A stretch of DNA of 27,727 nucleotides from the NCBI GenBank assembly GCA_946494435.1, contig CAMMBO010000006.1, forward strand, positions 1 through 27,727, in the 5' to 3' direction. The stretch's first letter is position 1. Each line of letters opens with the position of its first letter. Positions 1-7,103 of the stretch are shown here, piece after piece. This stretch comes from an uncultured Mycoplasmatota bacterium (GTDB lineage Bacteria; Bacillota_I; Bacilli_A; RF39; UBA660). Under the pieces are notes generated by a model that saw nothing but the letters and a program-made list of their open reading frames with translations, was not told the origin of the DNA and did no database searches. Position numbers and translations under genes: made by a program.

Positions 1-1
1 T

Positions 2-544
2 AATATAAAAGTTGATTTTAATATTTTAAACTCTACAACTATTTATAATATTACAGAAGAAAGTATTACTGTTAATATTAATATCTATAACAAAGCTAAA
101 CTAGATTTTTATAATATGACTGTTACTGATAAAAAGATAACTAATGAAGTAAATGTTTATCATCAAAATAAAGAGACTATAAGTAATGTTATATGTCATG
201 GTATTAGTTATGATAAAGGAGACTTAAAGTTTAGTGTTAATGGCTATATAAAAAAGGGTATGATAGGTTCTATTTGTAATCAGTCCAGTAGAATAATTAA
301 CTTAGATGAGGGTAAGAGTTTAATAGAACCAAATCTCTTTATCGATGAATTTGATTCTGTTGCCAATCACTCTGCCTATACAGGCCCCTTTGATAATAAG
401 TTATTATTCTATTTAGAAACAAAAGGAATAAGTAAGAAAGAATCTTTTAATCTTCTTTTAAATGGATTTATGAAGATGGTAGAGTTACCAAAAGATTATG
501 AGAGTGTACTTGATAATATTTTAGATAAAGTAATGAGGAGGTGA
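2..544 (+). CDS. sufD: SufD, Fe-S cluster assembly scaffold (3' part only)
   Basis: The reading frame is open from the left edge, so this is the C-terminal part of a longer protein; the Met at 116 is internal. About 180 residues are visible, rich in the alternating hydrophobic pattern of the SufBD beta-helix. The end carries the SufB/SufD C-terminal signature: NHSAYTGPFDNKLLFYLETK followed by GISKKES and a helical tail. In the family, SufD pairs with SufB and the SufC ATPase to form the cytosolic SufBC2D scaffold for [Fe-S] cluster building. It is followed without a gap by sufS, sufU and sufB, the usual Firmicutes order, so sufC probably lies just upstream outside the window. The last codons (AGG AGG TGA) also form a perfect Shine-Dalgarno for sufS, which implies translational coupling. 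Identity rests on both the motif and the context. Confidence 0.88.
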   Translation, partial: NIKVDFNILNSTTIYNITEESITVNINIYNKAKLDFYNMTVTDKKITNEVNVYHQNKETISNVICHGISYDKGDLKFSVNGYIKKGMIGSICNQSSRIINLDEGKSLIEPNLFIDEFDSVANHSAYTGPFDNKLLFYLETKGISKKESFNLLLNGFMKMVELPKDYESVLDNILDKVMRR

Positions 545-1746
545 TTATTATTAATCGTGAAGATTTTCCTATTTTAAATAATGATATAATATATTTTGAT
601 AATGGAGCGACTACTCTAAAACCTAAATGTGTAGTTGAAGCGATGAATGATTATTACTATAATTATGGAGCGAATATTCATAGAGGAGATTATAAAATAT
701 CTCTTAAAGCAAGTGAAGAATATGAGAAAGTTAGAGATAAAGTAAAAGACTTTATAAATGCTAAAAGTAGTAAAGAAATAGTTTTTACAGCAGGTGATAC
801 AGATTCTCTTAATAAGATAGTCTTTGGCTTTATGAAAGACTATTTAAACGAAGGAGATGAAGTCTTACTTACAAAAAGTGAACATGCCTCAAACGTCTTA
901 CCTTGGTTAGAGTTATCTAAAGAAAAAAAGATAAAGATAAGTTATATACCTTTAAATGATAATCATGAATTAACTCTAGAAGCTTTAACTGATACTATAA
1001 CAGATAAAACTAAAGTAATCTCTATCGCTCATATTACTAACGTTGTAGGAGATGTAAGAGATATTCATGAGATAAGTAAAATCGCTCATAAAAACAATAT
1101 AATATTAGTAGTAGATGGTGCCCAAAGTGTTCCTCATATGAAAACAGATGTTATTAAAGACGATATTGACTTTTTAACATTTTCAGCTCACAAAATGTTA
1201 GGACCAACTGGAGTAGGGGTACTTTATGCTAAAGAAAAATATTTAGAAAAGATGAGACCTATAGAATATGGGGGAGGCATGAATCAATACTTTGAAGTAA
1301 CAGGAGAAGTAGAGTATAAGAGCATTCCTACAAGATTTGAAGCCGGAACTCCTCCTATCGCTGAAGTAATAGGATTAGGCTCTGCCATTGATTATTTACA
1401 AAAAATAGGTATGGATAAAATCTATGAATACGAAAAAGAACTAAAGAGATATCTTGTCTCTAAACTAGAAAGTAATACTAAAGTAATTTTATATAACAAA
1501 AGTACTGATAGTGGTGTCCTAGCATTTAATCTAGAAGGAATATTTAGTCAAGATACAGCCATTTACCTAGACCATTATAATATCTGTGTAAGAGCAGGTA
1601 ATCATTGTGCTAAAATTTTAAAAGATGAAATAAATATTAAAAATACTTGTCGTATCAGTTTATATTTTTATAATACTAAAGAAGAGATAGATAAGTTAGT
1701 AGAAGTCTTAGAAAAGTCTGATGATTTATTTAAAGTAATATTGTAG
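541..1746 (+). CDS. sufS: SufS, group II cysteine desulfurase
   Basis: PLP-dependent enzyme that takes sulfur from L-cysteine (giving alanine and an enzyme persulfide) and passes it to SufU. Numbered from the GTG at 541, the PLP lysine is K218 in SAHKMLGPTGVG, the PLP-binding Asp is D192 in VDGAQ, the His stacking on PLP is H115 in EHASN, and the persulfide Cys is C356 in RAGNHCAK, where most homologs read R-[SA]-G-H-H-C. Length (about 400) is normal. The start is unusual. The only near-cognate codon is GTG 541, but the perfect SD AGGAGGTGA (536-544) overlaps it, leaving no spacer. Homologs begin close to N-R-E-D-F-P, which would fit initiation at an ATT (547 or 550), with ATT 550 lying 8 nt after AGGAGG. 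The coordinates give the longest frame; the true start is probably 547-550. Confidence 0.95.
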   Translation: MIIINREDFPILNNDIIYFDNGATTLKPKCVVEAMNDYYYNYGANIHRGDYKISLKASEEYEKVRDKVKDFINAKSSKEIVFTAGDTDSLNKIVFGFMKDYLNEGDEVLLTKSEHASNVLPWLELSKEKKIKISYIPLNDNHELTLEALTDTITDKTKVISIAHITNVVGDVRDIHEISKIAHKNNIILVVDGAQSVPHMKTDVIKDDIDFLTFSAHKMLGPTGVGVLYAKEKYLEKMRPIEYGGGMNQYFEVTGEVEYKSIPTRFEAGTPPIAEVIGLGSAIDYLQKIGMDKIYEYEKELKRYLVSKLESNTKVILYNKSTDSGVLAFNLEGIFSQDTAIYLDHYNICVRAGNHCAKILKDEINIKNTCRISLYFYNTKEEIDKLVEVLEKSDDLFKVIL

Positions 1747-1755
1747 GAGGTATTT

Positions 1756-2187
1756 ATGGATGCAGAATTAAAAAGAGAAATAATACTAGATAATTATAAT
1801 AATCCTTATCACAAGGGCCTAAAAAATGAAAGTGGTTATAAAAAAGCGAATACTAATAATGAATCTTGTATTGATAATATCGATATAGAACTAAAAATAG
1901 AAGATGGTAAGGTAGTAGATGCTAACTTTGATGGTGAAGCATGTGCAATCTCAACTTCCGCTACCTCTATTTTCTTAAGAAAAATAATAGGGAAGAGTGT
2001 TGATGAAGTTAAAGATTTAATAGAAAACTATGAACATCTAATCGATGAAAAAGATTATGATGAAGAAAAATTAGGTGAACTTATGGCCTATGATACTATC
2101 TATATGCAACCTAATAGAAAACACTGTGCCCTTCTTCCTGTCGATACAATTAATAAGATTCTAAAGGAGGAAAATAGTGGAGATTAA
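1756..2187 (+). CDS. sufU: SufU, zinc-dependent sulfur transferase
   Basis: Accepts the persulfide sulfur from SufS and hands it to the SufBCD scaffold. It belongs to the IscU-fold SufU family of Gram-positive bacteria. The four zinc and sulfur-transfer residues are all in place: C38 and D40 in NESCID, C63 in GEACAIS, and C124 in RKHCALLP, with spacing like that of Bacillus SufU. At 143 residues the length is normal. The SD AGGAGG at 1745-1750 overlaps the sufS stop and sits 5 nt before the ATG. The 3' end overlaps sufB by 11 nt. Position between sufS and sufB supports the call. Confidence 0.93.
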   Translation: MDAELKREIILDNYNNPYHKGLKNESGYKKANTNNESCIDNIDIELKIEDGKVVDANFDGEACAISTSATSIFLRKIIGKSVDEVKDLIENYEHLIDEKDYDEEKLGELMAYDTIYMQPNRKHCALLPVDTINKILKEENSGD

Positions 2188-3487
2188 GGGACTAACTAAA
2201 GAGAATATTTTAAAAATATCAGAACATAAAAAAGAAGCAGATTGGGTCAAGAATTATCGATTAAAGTCATATGAATATTTTGAAAAAATGAATAAAGACT
2301 TACCTTTTGGACCTAAGTTTAAACTTAACTTTGATGATATTATTTACTATAAGAGTGCAACTGATGAATTAACTGATGACTGGTCTAAAGTAATGAAGCC
2401 AATTAAAAGTGAATTAGATAAACTAGGTGTCCTTGAAAGTGAACAATATATGGCTGGTATGGGTGTTCAATATGAAAGTGAAGTAATCTATCATAACATG
2501 CTTAAAGAACTTACTGACAAAAAAATAATCTTTACATCAATTGATAATGCCATTAAAGAGTATCCTCTTCTTGTTAAAAAATACTTTGGCAAGATAGTTA
2601 AAAACACAGATAATTTATATGCAGCCTTAAATGGTTCTGTATTTTCAGGAGGAAGTTTTATCTATATACCACCTCATACTAAACTAGATAGACCACTACA
2701 AAGTTACTTTAGAATTAATAGTAAAGGAATGGGCCAGTTTGAAAGAACTTTAATTATTGTCGATGATGATAGTGAACTTCATTATATCGAAGGATGTACC
2801 GCTCCTACTTATGCTACTTCATCTTTACATGCTGCTGTTGTTGAAATCTATGTTGGAAGAAACAGTAAATGCCGTTATACTACTATTCAAAACTGGGCTC
2901 CTAATGTCTATAACCTAGTTACTAAAAGAGCCTTAGTCGAAGAAAATGGTACAATGGAGTGGATTGATGGTAATATCGGTAGTGCTTTAACTATGAAATA
3001 TCCTTGTTGTATCTTAAAAGGAGATAATTCTACTGGAACTTGTATTAGTATCGCTGTCGCTAGTAATAATCAAATCCAAGATACTGGAGCTAGAATGATT
3101 CATTTAGGTAAAAATACTAACAGTAAGATAATCTCTAAAAGTATTGCAAGAGCAGGTGGTGTTTCCACATATCGTGGCGATGTTAAAATTAAAGAAGATG
3201 CCACTAACTCATACTCTATGATAAAATGTGACACTTTAATACTAGATAAAGATAGTATTAGTGATACTATACCTACAAATATAGTATCTAATAACACTAG
3301 TACTATTGAACATGAAGCGACTGTTTCTAAGATAAATGATGCTAATATTTTCTATTTAGAAAGTAAAGGAATACCTAAAGAAACTTGTGAAGAATTAATC
3401 GTTTTAGGGTTTCTAGAAGAGTTTAGAAAAGAACTACCTATGGAGTATGCTGTAGAACTAAATCAACTTTTGAAAAAAAACTTGTAA
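2177..3487 (+). CDS. sufB: SufB, Fe-S cluster assembly scaffold
   Basis: SufB is the central scaffold subunit on which the cluster is built, in complex with SufC and SufD in the cytosol. Family sequence blocks are clear: the stretch around GCTAPTYATSSLHAAVVE, the RYTTIQNWAPNVYNLVTK block, the core around EWIDGNIGSALTMKYP, and the C-terminal NDANIFYLESKGIP with a helical tail. At 436 residues it is slightly shorter than typical SufB (about 465). The start is GTG 2177, chosen because AAAGGAGG at 2163-2170 lies 6 nt upstream; it overlaps the end of sufU, implying coupling. The gene ends the operon and is followed by a strong hairpin at 3494-3522. Confidence 0.95.
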   Translation: MEIKGLTKENILKISEHKKEADWVKNYRLKSYEYFEKMNKDLPFGPKFKLNFDDIIYYKSATDELTDDWSKVMKPIKSELDKLGVLESEQYMAGMGVQYESEVIYHNMLKELTDKKIIFTSIDNAIKEYPLLVKKYFGKIVKNTDNLYAALNGSVFSGGSFIYIPPHTKLDRPLQSYFRINSKGMGQFERTLIIVDDDSELHYIEGCTAPTYATSSLHAAVVEIYVGRNSKCRYTTIQNWAPNVYNLVTKRALVEENGTMEWIDGNIGSALTMKYPCCILKGDNSTGTCISIAVASNNQIQDTGARMIHLGKNTNSKIISKSIARAGGVSTYRGDVKIKEDATNSYSMIKCDTLILDKDSISDTIPTNIVSNNTSTIEHEATVSKINDANIFYLESKGIPKETCEELIVLGFLEEFRKELPMEYAVELNQLLKKNL

Positions 3488-3493
3488 TTTTGC

Positions 3494-3522
3494 AAATTGA
3501 CCCCCAAAATGAGGGTCAATTT
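3494..3522 (+). terminator. Hairpin ending the suf operon
   Basis: A perfect 10-bp inverted repeat, AAATTGACCC and GGGTCAATTT, with a 9-nt loop starts 6 nt after the sufB stop. The sequence after it (ATTAATTT) is only moderately T-rich. This is a good intrinsic terminator candidate; the A-rich left arm means it could also act on antisense transcripts. Confidence 0.7.
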
Positions 3523-3591
3523 ATTAATTTGGACACTTGAATTTATAAAATTTGCTAAAAAAATAGTTTGAATTTGCAATTTTCTCTTTTT

Positions 3592-3612
3592 GCATAGATT
3601 TTAAAACTATGC
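3592..3612. repeat. Inverted repeat upstream of ssb
   Basis: GCATAG (3592-3597) and CTATGC (3607-3612) form a dyad around an AT-only centre (ATTTTAAAA), ending 28 nt before the ssb ATG. The position suits an operator or a 5'-UTR hairpin. No protein is identified that would bind it. Confidence 0.35.
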
Positions 3613-3639
3613 TACCTTAGTTGTGAAAGGAGGAATTGC

Positions 3640-3987
3640 ATGTTAAATAGTTTAATATTAGTAGGACGTCTAACTAAAGATATCGATATTAAAGAAACAG
3701 AATCTGGTAAGAAAGTAGGTACCCTTTCTTTAGCAGTACCACGCTCTTTTAAAAATATGGATGGAGTTTATGAGACAGACTTTATTAACTGTACTCTTTG
3801 GGAAGAGAAAGCTAAACTTACTAAAGAGTATTGTAAAGTTGGAGATATTGTAGGCATTAGAGGACGTCTTCAAAGTAATATTATTAAGACAGAAGAAGGT
3901 TCAAGATACTTTTTAGAAGTAGTAGCAGATAAAGTTACTTTTCTGTCAAATAAGAAGAAAAACGATGTCAAAAATATCGATAATTAG
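3640..3987 (+). CDS. ssb: Short single-stranded DNA-binding protein (SSB paralog)
   Basis: OB-fold SSB that binds single-stranded DNA in replication, repair or competence. The N-terminus MLNSLILVGRLTKDIDI, the TDFINCTLWEEKA block with the conserved Trp, and GDIVGIRGRLQSN are typical of the family. The protein is only 115 residues and ends in a basic tail (KKKNDVKNIDN). The acidic C-terminal tip (DDDIPF-like) that recruits partner proteins in housekeeping SSBs is absent. It also stands alone instead of between rpsF and rpsR, so it is probably a second SSB, not the main one. The start is supported by AAAGGAGG (3626-3633), 6 nt before the ATG. Confidence 0.88.
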   Translation: MLNSLILVGRLTKDIDIKETESGKKVGTLSLAVPRSFKNMDGVYETDFINCTLWEEKAKLTKEYCKVGDIVGIRGRLQSNIIKTEEGSRYFLEVVADKVTFLSNKKKNDVKNIDN

Positions 3988-4027
3988 CCATTTTTAGACT
4001 TATTTTTCAATAATCTTAAATTTTTAG

Positions 4028-4057
4028 TTGACTTTTACTATTAAAAAGATTTATAGT
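4028..4057 (+). promoter_or_regulatory. Sigma-A-type promoter of the XRE regulator gene
   Basis: TTGACT (4028-4033) and TATAGT (4052-4057) are separated by 18 nt and lie 31 nt before the ATG at 4089. This is a good match to the housekeeping consensus. Confidence 0.6.
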
Positions 4058-4066
4058 TTAGTAAAC
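4056..4066. promoter_or_regulatory. Candidate operator, GTTTA-G-TAAAC palindrome
   Basis: A perfect 5-1-5 dyad overlaps the 3' end of the -10 element and the expected transcription start of the XRE gene. This is where an autorepressor of this family typically binds. Assignment to autoregulation is inference. Confidence 0.4.
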
Positions 4067-4088
4067 AATTAATTAAGGAGAGACAAAT

Positions 4089-4445
4089 ATGCTTTTAAGT
4101 AAACGTTTAAAAGAGTTGCGTATAAACAGTGGTTTAACGCAACGAGAGTTGGGCGAGCTTGTAAATGTTACAAAAGTAAGTATTTGTTGCTACGAAAATG
4201 GCACGAGGACCCCAACTTTGGACACCCTAACAAAATTAGGAAAGGTATTAGATGTTGATGTAGACTATCTATTGGGATATGATAATCCTGTTAAGCCTAA
4301 AGGTAAAAATAAGAAAGTTACTAGTATGGCTAAAGAAGAAATAGACTTCATTAAAGGATTAAGAGAAATAGAATCTCTTCATCAATTGATATTAGAAGAT
4401 CCTAAAAAGGCTCTTGAGCTTATAAGTAAGAGGTTAGCTAACTAA
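4089..4445 (+). CDS. XRE-family helix-turn-helix regulator
   Basis: Small DNA-binding transcription regulator of the Cro/CI type. The HTH_3 domain spans about residues 6-62: LKELRINSGLTQRELGELVN, then the recognition helix region with SICCYENGTRTPTLDTL, ending in the common VDYLLGYDNP. The C-terminal half (about 65-118) is a basic linker followed by a predicted helix with a KEEIDFIKGLREIE segment, probably for oligomerisation. The SD AAGGAG is upstream of the ATG. It has its own promoter with an overlapping palindrome, suggesting autoregulation. Its targets are not evident; the neighbouring ssb and nucleoside phosphorylase genes are possibilities only. Confidence 0.85.
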   Translation: MLLSKRLKELRINSGLTQRELGELVNVTKVSICCYENGTRTPTLDTLTKLGKVLDVDVDYLLGYDNPVKPKGKNKKVTSMAKEEIDFIKGLREIESLHQLILEDPKKALELISKRLAN

Positions 4446-4536
4446 TCTCTTTTTCTATTACTAAGAAAATGTAAAATATTGTGAAGTCTCTTGTAATTAT
4501 AATTTTTTTTAACTATTATTAAATTAGGTGATAATA

Positions 4537-5760
4537 ATGATATTAGATATAATTAGTAAGAAAGCAAATAATTATGAACTAACTAAAGAAGAATTAGAGA
4601 CAATATTTATGGGATATCTAAATGATGAAGTAAAAGATTATCAAATGAGTGCTTTCCTTATGGCTATTTGTATAAATGATATGAGTGACAGTGAAGTATT
4701 CGCTCTTACTGATATTTTTATTAGAAGTGGGGATATTCTAGATCTAAGTTTTATAGATAAAATTAAAGTGGATAAACACTCCACAGGTGGTGTAGGAGAT
4801 AAAACGACTTTAATAGTAGCACCTTTGGTAGCAAGTTGTGGAGTACCTGTTATCAAAATGAGTGGAAGAGGTCTAGGCTATACAGGAGGAACAATAGATA
4901 AGTTAGAATCTATTCCAGGTTTTATTGTTAATTTAACAGAAGAAGAGATAAAAAAACAAGCTCAAGATATAGGACTTGTTATAACTAGTCAAACTAAAGA
5001 CCTTGCCCCTTTAGATAAAAAAGTTTATGCTCTACGTGATGTAACTGCCACAACAAACTCTATTCCTTTAATTGCTAGCAGTATCATGAGTAAAAAAATA
5101 GCAGGTGGCGCTGATAAAATAGTTATAGATATAAAAGTAGGTAATGGTGCCTTGATTAAAACTAAGGAATCAGCTGAGCGCTTATCTAGTCTCTTAATTA
5201 AAATTGGTACATATTATCAAAAAGAGGTGAGAACTGTAATATCCAATATGGATAGACCTTTAGGACATAACATTGGTAATAAATTAGAAGTCATAGAAGC
5301 TCTTGATGTTTTAAAAGGAAATGCTAAAGGAGAACTTCTAGATTTATCTCTTAAATTAGCTAGCGAAATGGTATCTTTAGGCAAAGAGATTTCTGAAAAG
5401 AAAGCTAGGGAAGAAGTTGTTGAAAATTTAGAAAATGGAAAAGCGTTAAATAAATTTTTAGAATTTGTTAAATATCAGCATGGTAATATTGATAAATTAG
5501 AAGTAGATGCTAAAGTCTACAATATAAAAGCTAATAAAAATGGCATATTAAAAGATATTAATGCTTTAGCAATTGCCAAACTAAGTGAAAAATTAGGAGC
5601 AGGAAGGAAAGATAAGGATGACAAAATAGATTATAATGCAGGAATTGTTATTAAAAAAGAAATAGGTGACAAAATAAAAGAAGGAGATATTTTAGCCAGT
5701 TTGTATACAAATATTGACAACAAAGAATTTAATCTTGAAAGAATCTTTGAAATTTCTTGA
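4537..5760 (+). CDS. pdp: Pyrimidine-nucleoside phosphorylase (thymidine phosphorylase family)
   Basis: Reversible phosphorolysis of thymidine, deoxyuridine and/or uridine to the base plus (deoxy)ribose-1-phosphate, in cytosolic pyrimidine salvage. Family blocks are intact: the phosphate-binding KHSTGGVGDKTTL, the signature MSGRGLGYTGGTIDKLE, the base-binding region ALRDVTATTNSIPLIASSIM followed by SKKIAGGADKIVID, and KVGNGA. The C-terminal domain ends with the GxxIKEGDILASLYT motif. A GTG at 4528 extends the frame by three codons, but the SD-like TAGGTGAT (4525-4532) covers that GTG and suits the ATG at 4537, giving 407 residues. This is slightly shorter than the usual 430 or so. The stop is TGA, evidence that TGA is a stop in this genome. 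Confidence 0.93.
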   Translation: MILDIISKKANNYELTKEELETIFMGYLNDEVKDYQMSAFLMAICINDMSDSEVFALTDIFIRSGDILDLSFIDKIKVDKHSTGGVGDKTTLIVAPLVASCGVPVIKMSGRGLGYTGGTIDKLESIPGFIVNLTEEEIKKQAQDIGLVITSQTKDLAPLDKKVYALRDVTATTNSIPLIASSIMSKKIAGGADKIVIDIKVGNGALIKTKESAERLSSLLIKIGTYYQKEVRTVISNMDRPLGHNIGNKLEVIEALDVLKGNAKGELLDLSLKLASEMVSLGKEISEKKAREEVVENLENGKALNKFLEFVKYQHGNIDKLEVDAKVYNIKANKNGILKDINALAIAKLSEKLGAGRKDKDDKIDYNAGIVIKKEIGDKIKEGDILASLYTNIDNKEFNLERIFEIS

Positions 5761-5785
5761 AAAAAATAATTCCTTTTGTTATACT
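5757..5785 (+). promoter_or_regulatory. Extended -10 promoter of the surface-protein gene
   Basis: TTGAAA (5757-5762) and TATACT (5780-5785) have an exact 17-nt spacer, with TG at 5777-5778 forming an extended -10. It overlaps the stop codon of the nucleoside phosphorylase gene, so the surface operon starts its own transcript. Confidence 0.7.
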
Positions 5786-5807
5786 CTATATAAGGTAAGG
5801 TGATTAT

Positions 5808-7103
5808 ATGAGTTCTAAAATGAATCAGAGAAGTCAAATAAAGAAAAGTAAAACTAAAAGGAGCGAAGATAAAATGGAGAAGGCCATGAATGACGTAAAA
5901 AAAATAGGTATTATATCTTGTTGCCTAGTAGCAGTATTACTGGTAATAGGAGTGTTTATTGATGCTGATGAAAGCTATGCTGCAGGATTCTTAGAACAAC
6001 TACCAGATAGCTTCTATTCAGGAAAGACTACAGAAATGCAACATTTAATAAGTGATATATCATTACCAAGAGAATTTTATGGAACTAGTGGTAATGATAG
6101 ATTGAGTTACATTTATTGTATGGATCATCGTCTTGGCATGATAGGTGCTACTGTAGATAATCCAAGCCTTGCTCATTTATATGAGAAGGGGTCATCTGTT
6201 AAATCAAGTTTTAGTTTAGGAGAAAGTGGACGCAGTACAACTTATAATGGCTTGATTTATATCCTACAAAACGATACTATTACAGGAGATGGAGCTACTG
6301 ATTATTACATTACTCAACTTGCTGTATGGTGGTATTTAGATAGAGCAAATGGTTTTGATGATGATTACAATTATACTTCTTATGATTTATCTAGTGCTAC
6401 AACTAGCGAAGAAAATAAATATGATAGTGGTGGTAATTATACTTTCTATAACAATATATCAGCAGCTGATAAAGACACAATTGCAGCCGATTCTAATTAT
6501 GGACAATATGTAGTTAACTTAGTAAATGGTGCAGTTGCTAATCAAAATAATTATAATGGCAGTCTTGGTACTCAAGATATTACAATAGATACATCTAATA
6601 TTACATATACAATAAATAATGATTACTTAGAAACTAATGTAATTAGACCTACTAGTACTAATGCTAGTCTTGAAAGTTATTCAATTCAAATTAATAATTC
6701 TGTTGGTAATGTAGAAATACTTGATGAAAATAATAATCCACTTAGTGCTAATAATATTAGTGCTACTCAAGGATTTAAACTAAGGGTACCAATTAGTGAA
6801 GTTCAAACTGAAAATTTTAAAGCAAACATTACAGTTGTAGGATATTTTTCAAACTTTTATGACGCTTATGTTTATAATCCTAATCCAACTGATCACTCTG
6901 GAGTACAATTACAAAGAGCTTTACTTGGTCTTATTGAAAGACCATCAGCTCCTACAACAATTGATTTAGAAGCACCAACGATACCAGTTCCTAATACTAA
7001 TAGTACATCTTACTTAATTTATGGAATTGGTGCACTAATTGTAATAGCAGGTATTGTCTTAATAGTTGTGGCTAAAAGACCAAATAATGCAAAGAAAAAA
7101 TAA
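5808..7103 (+). CDS. Thioester-domain (TQXA) surface protein with sorting-like C-terminus
   Basis: Cell-surface protein of the thioester-domain (TED) type, which can bind host or matrix amines covalently through an internal Cys-Gln thioester. A basic N-terminus precedes a signal/TM segment (about residues 33-52, cleavage possible after SYAA). The candidate thioester pair is C104 in YIYCMDH and Q170 in TQLAVW, the family's TQXA signature. Residues about 240-385 look like beta-sandwich stalk. The C-terminus is tripartite: VPNTN (394-398), a hydrophobic helix (about 402-422) and a basic KRPNNAKKK tail. VPNTN resembles LPNTA/LPXTG-type sortase motifs but is non-canonical. The sortase gene follows with overlap. 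A second start at ATG 5874, with AAAAGGAG upstream, would give a conventional signal peptide; both are plausible. Confidence 0.8.
   Translation: MSSKMNQRSQIKKSKTKRSEDKMEKAMNDVKKIGIISCCLVAVLLVIGVFIDADESYAAGFLEQLPDSFYSGKTTEMQHLISDISLPREFYGTSGNDRLSYIYCMDHRLGMIGATVDNPSLAHLYEKGSSVKSSFSLGESGRSTTYNGLIYILQNDTITGDGATDYYITQLAVWWYLDRANGFDDDYNYTSYDLSSATTSEENKYDSGGNYTFYNNISAADKDTIAADSNYGQYVVNLVNGAVANQNNYNGSLGTQDITIDTSNITYTINNDYLETNVIRPTSTNASLESYSIQINNSVGNVEILDENNNPLSANNISATQGFKLRVPISEVQTENFKANITVVGYFSNFYDAYVYNPNPTDHSGVQLQRALLGLIERPSAPTTIDLEAPTIPVPNTNSTSYLIYGIGALIVIAGIVLIVVAKRPNNAKKK

Noticed and set aside
4528..4536. GTG start for the nucleoside phosphorylase
   Set aside because: The SD-like sequence covers this GTG; ATG 4537 has proper spacing and fits family N-termini.
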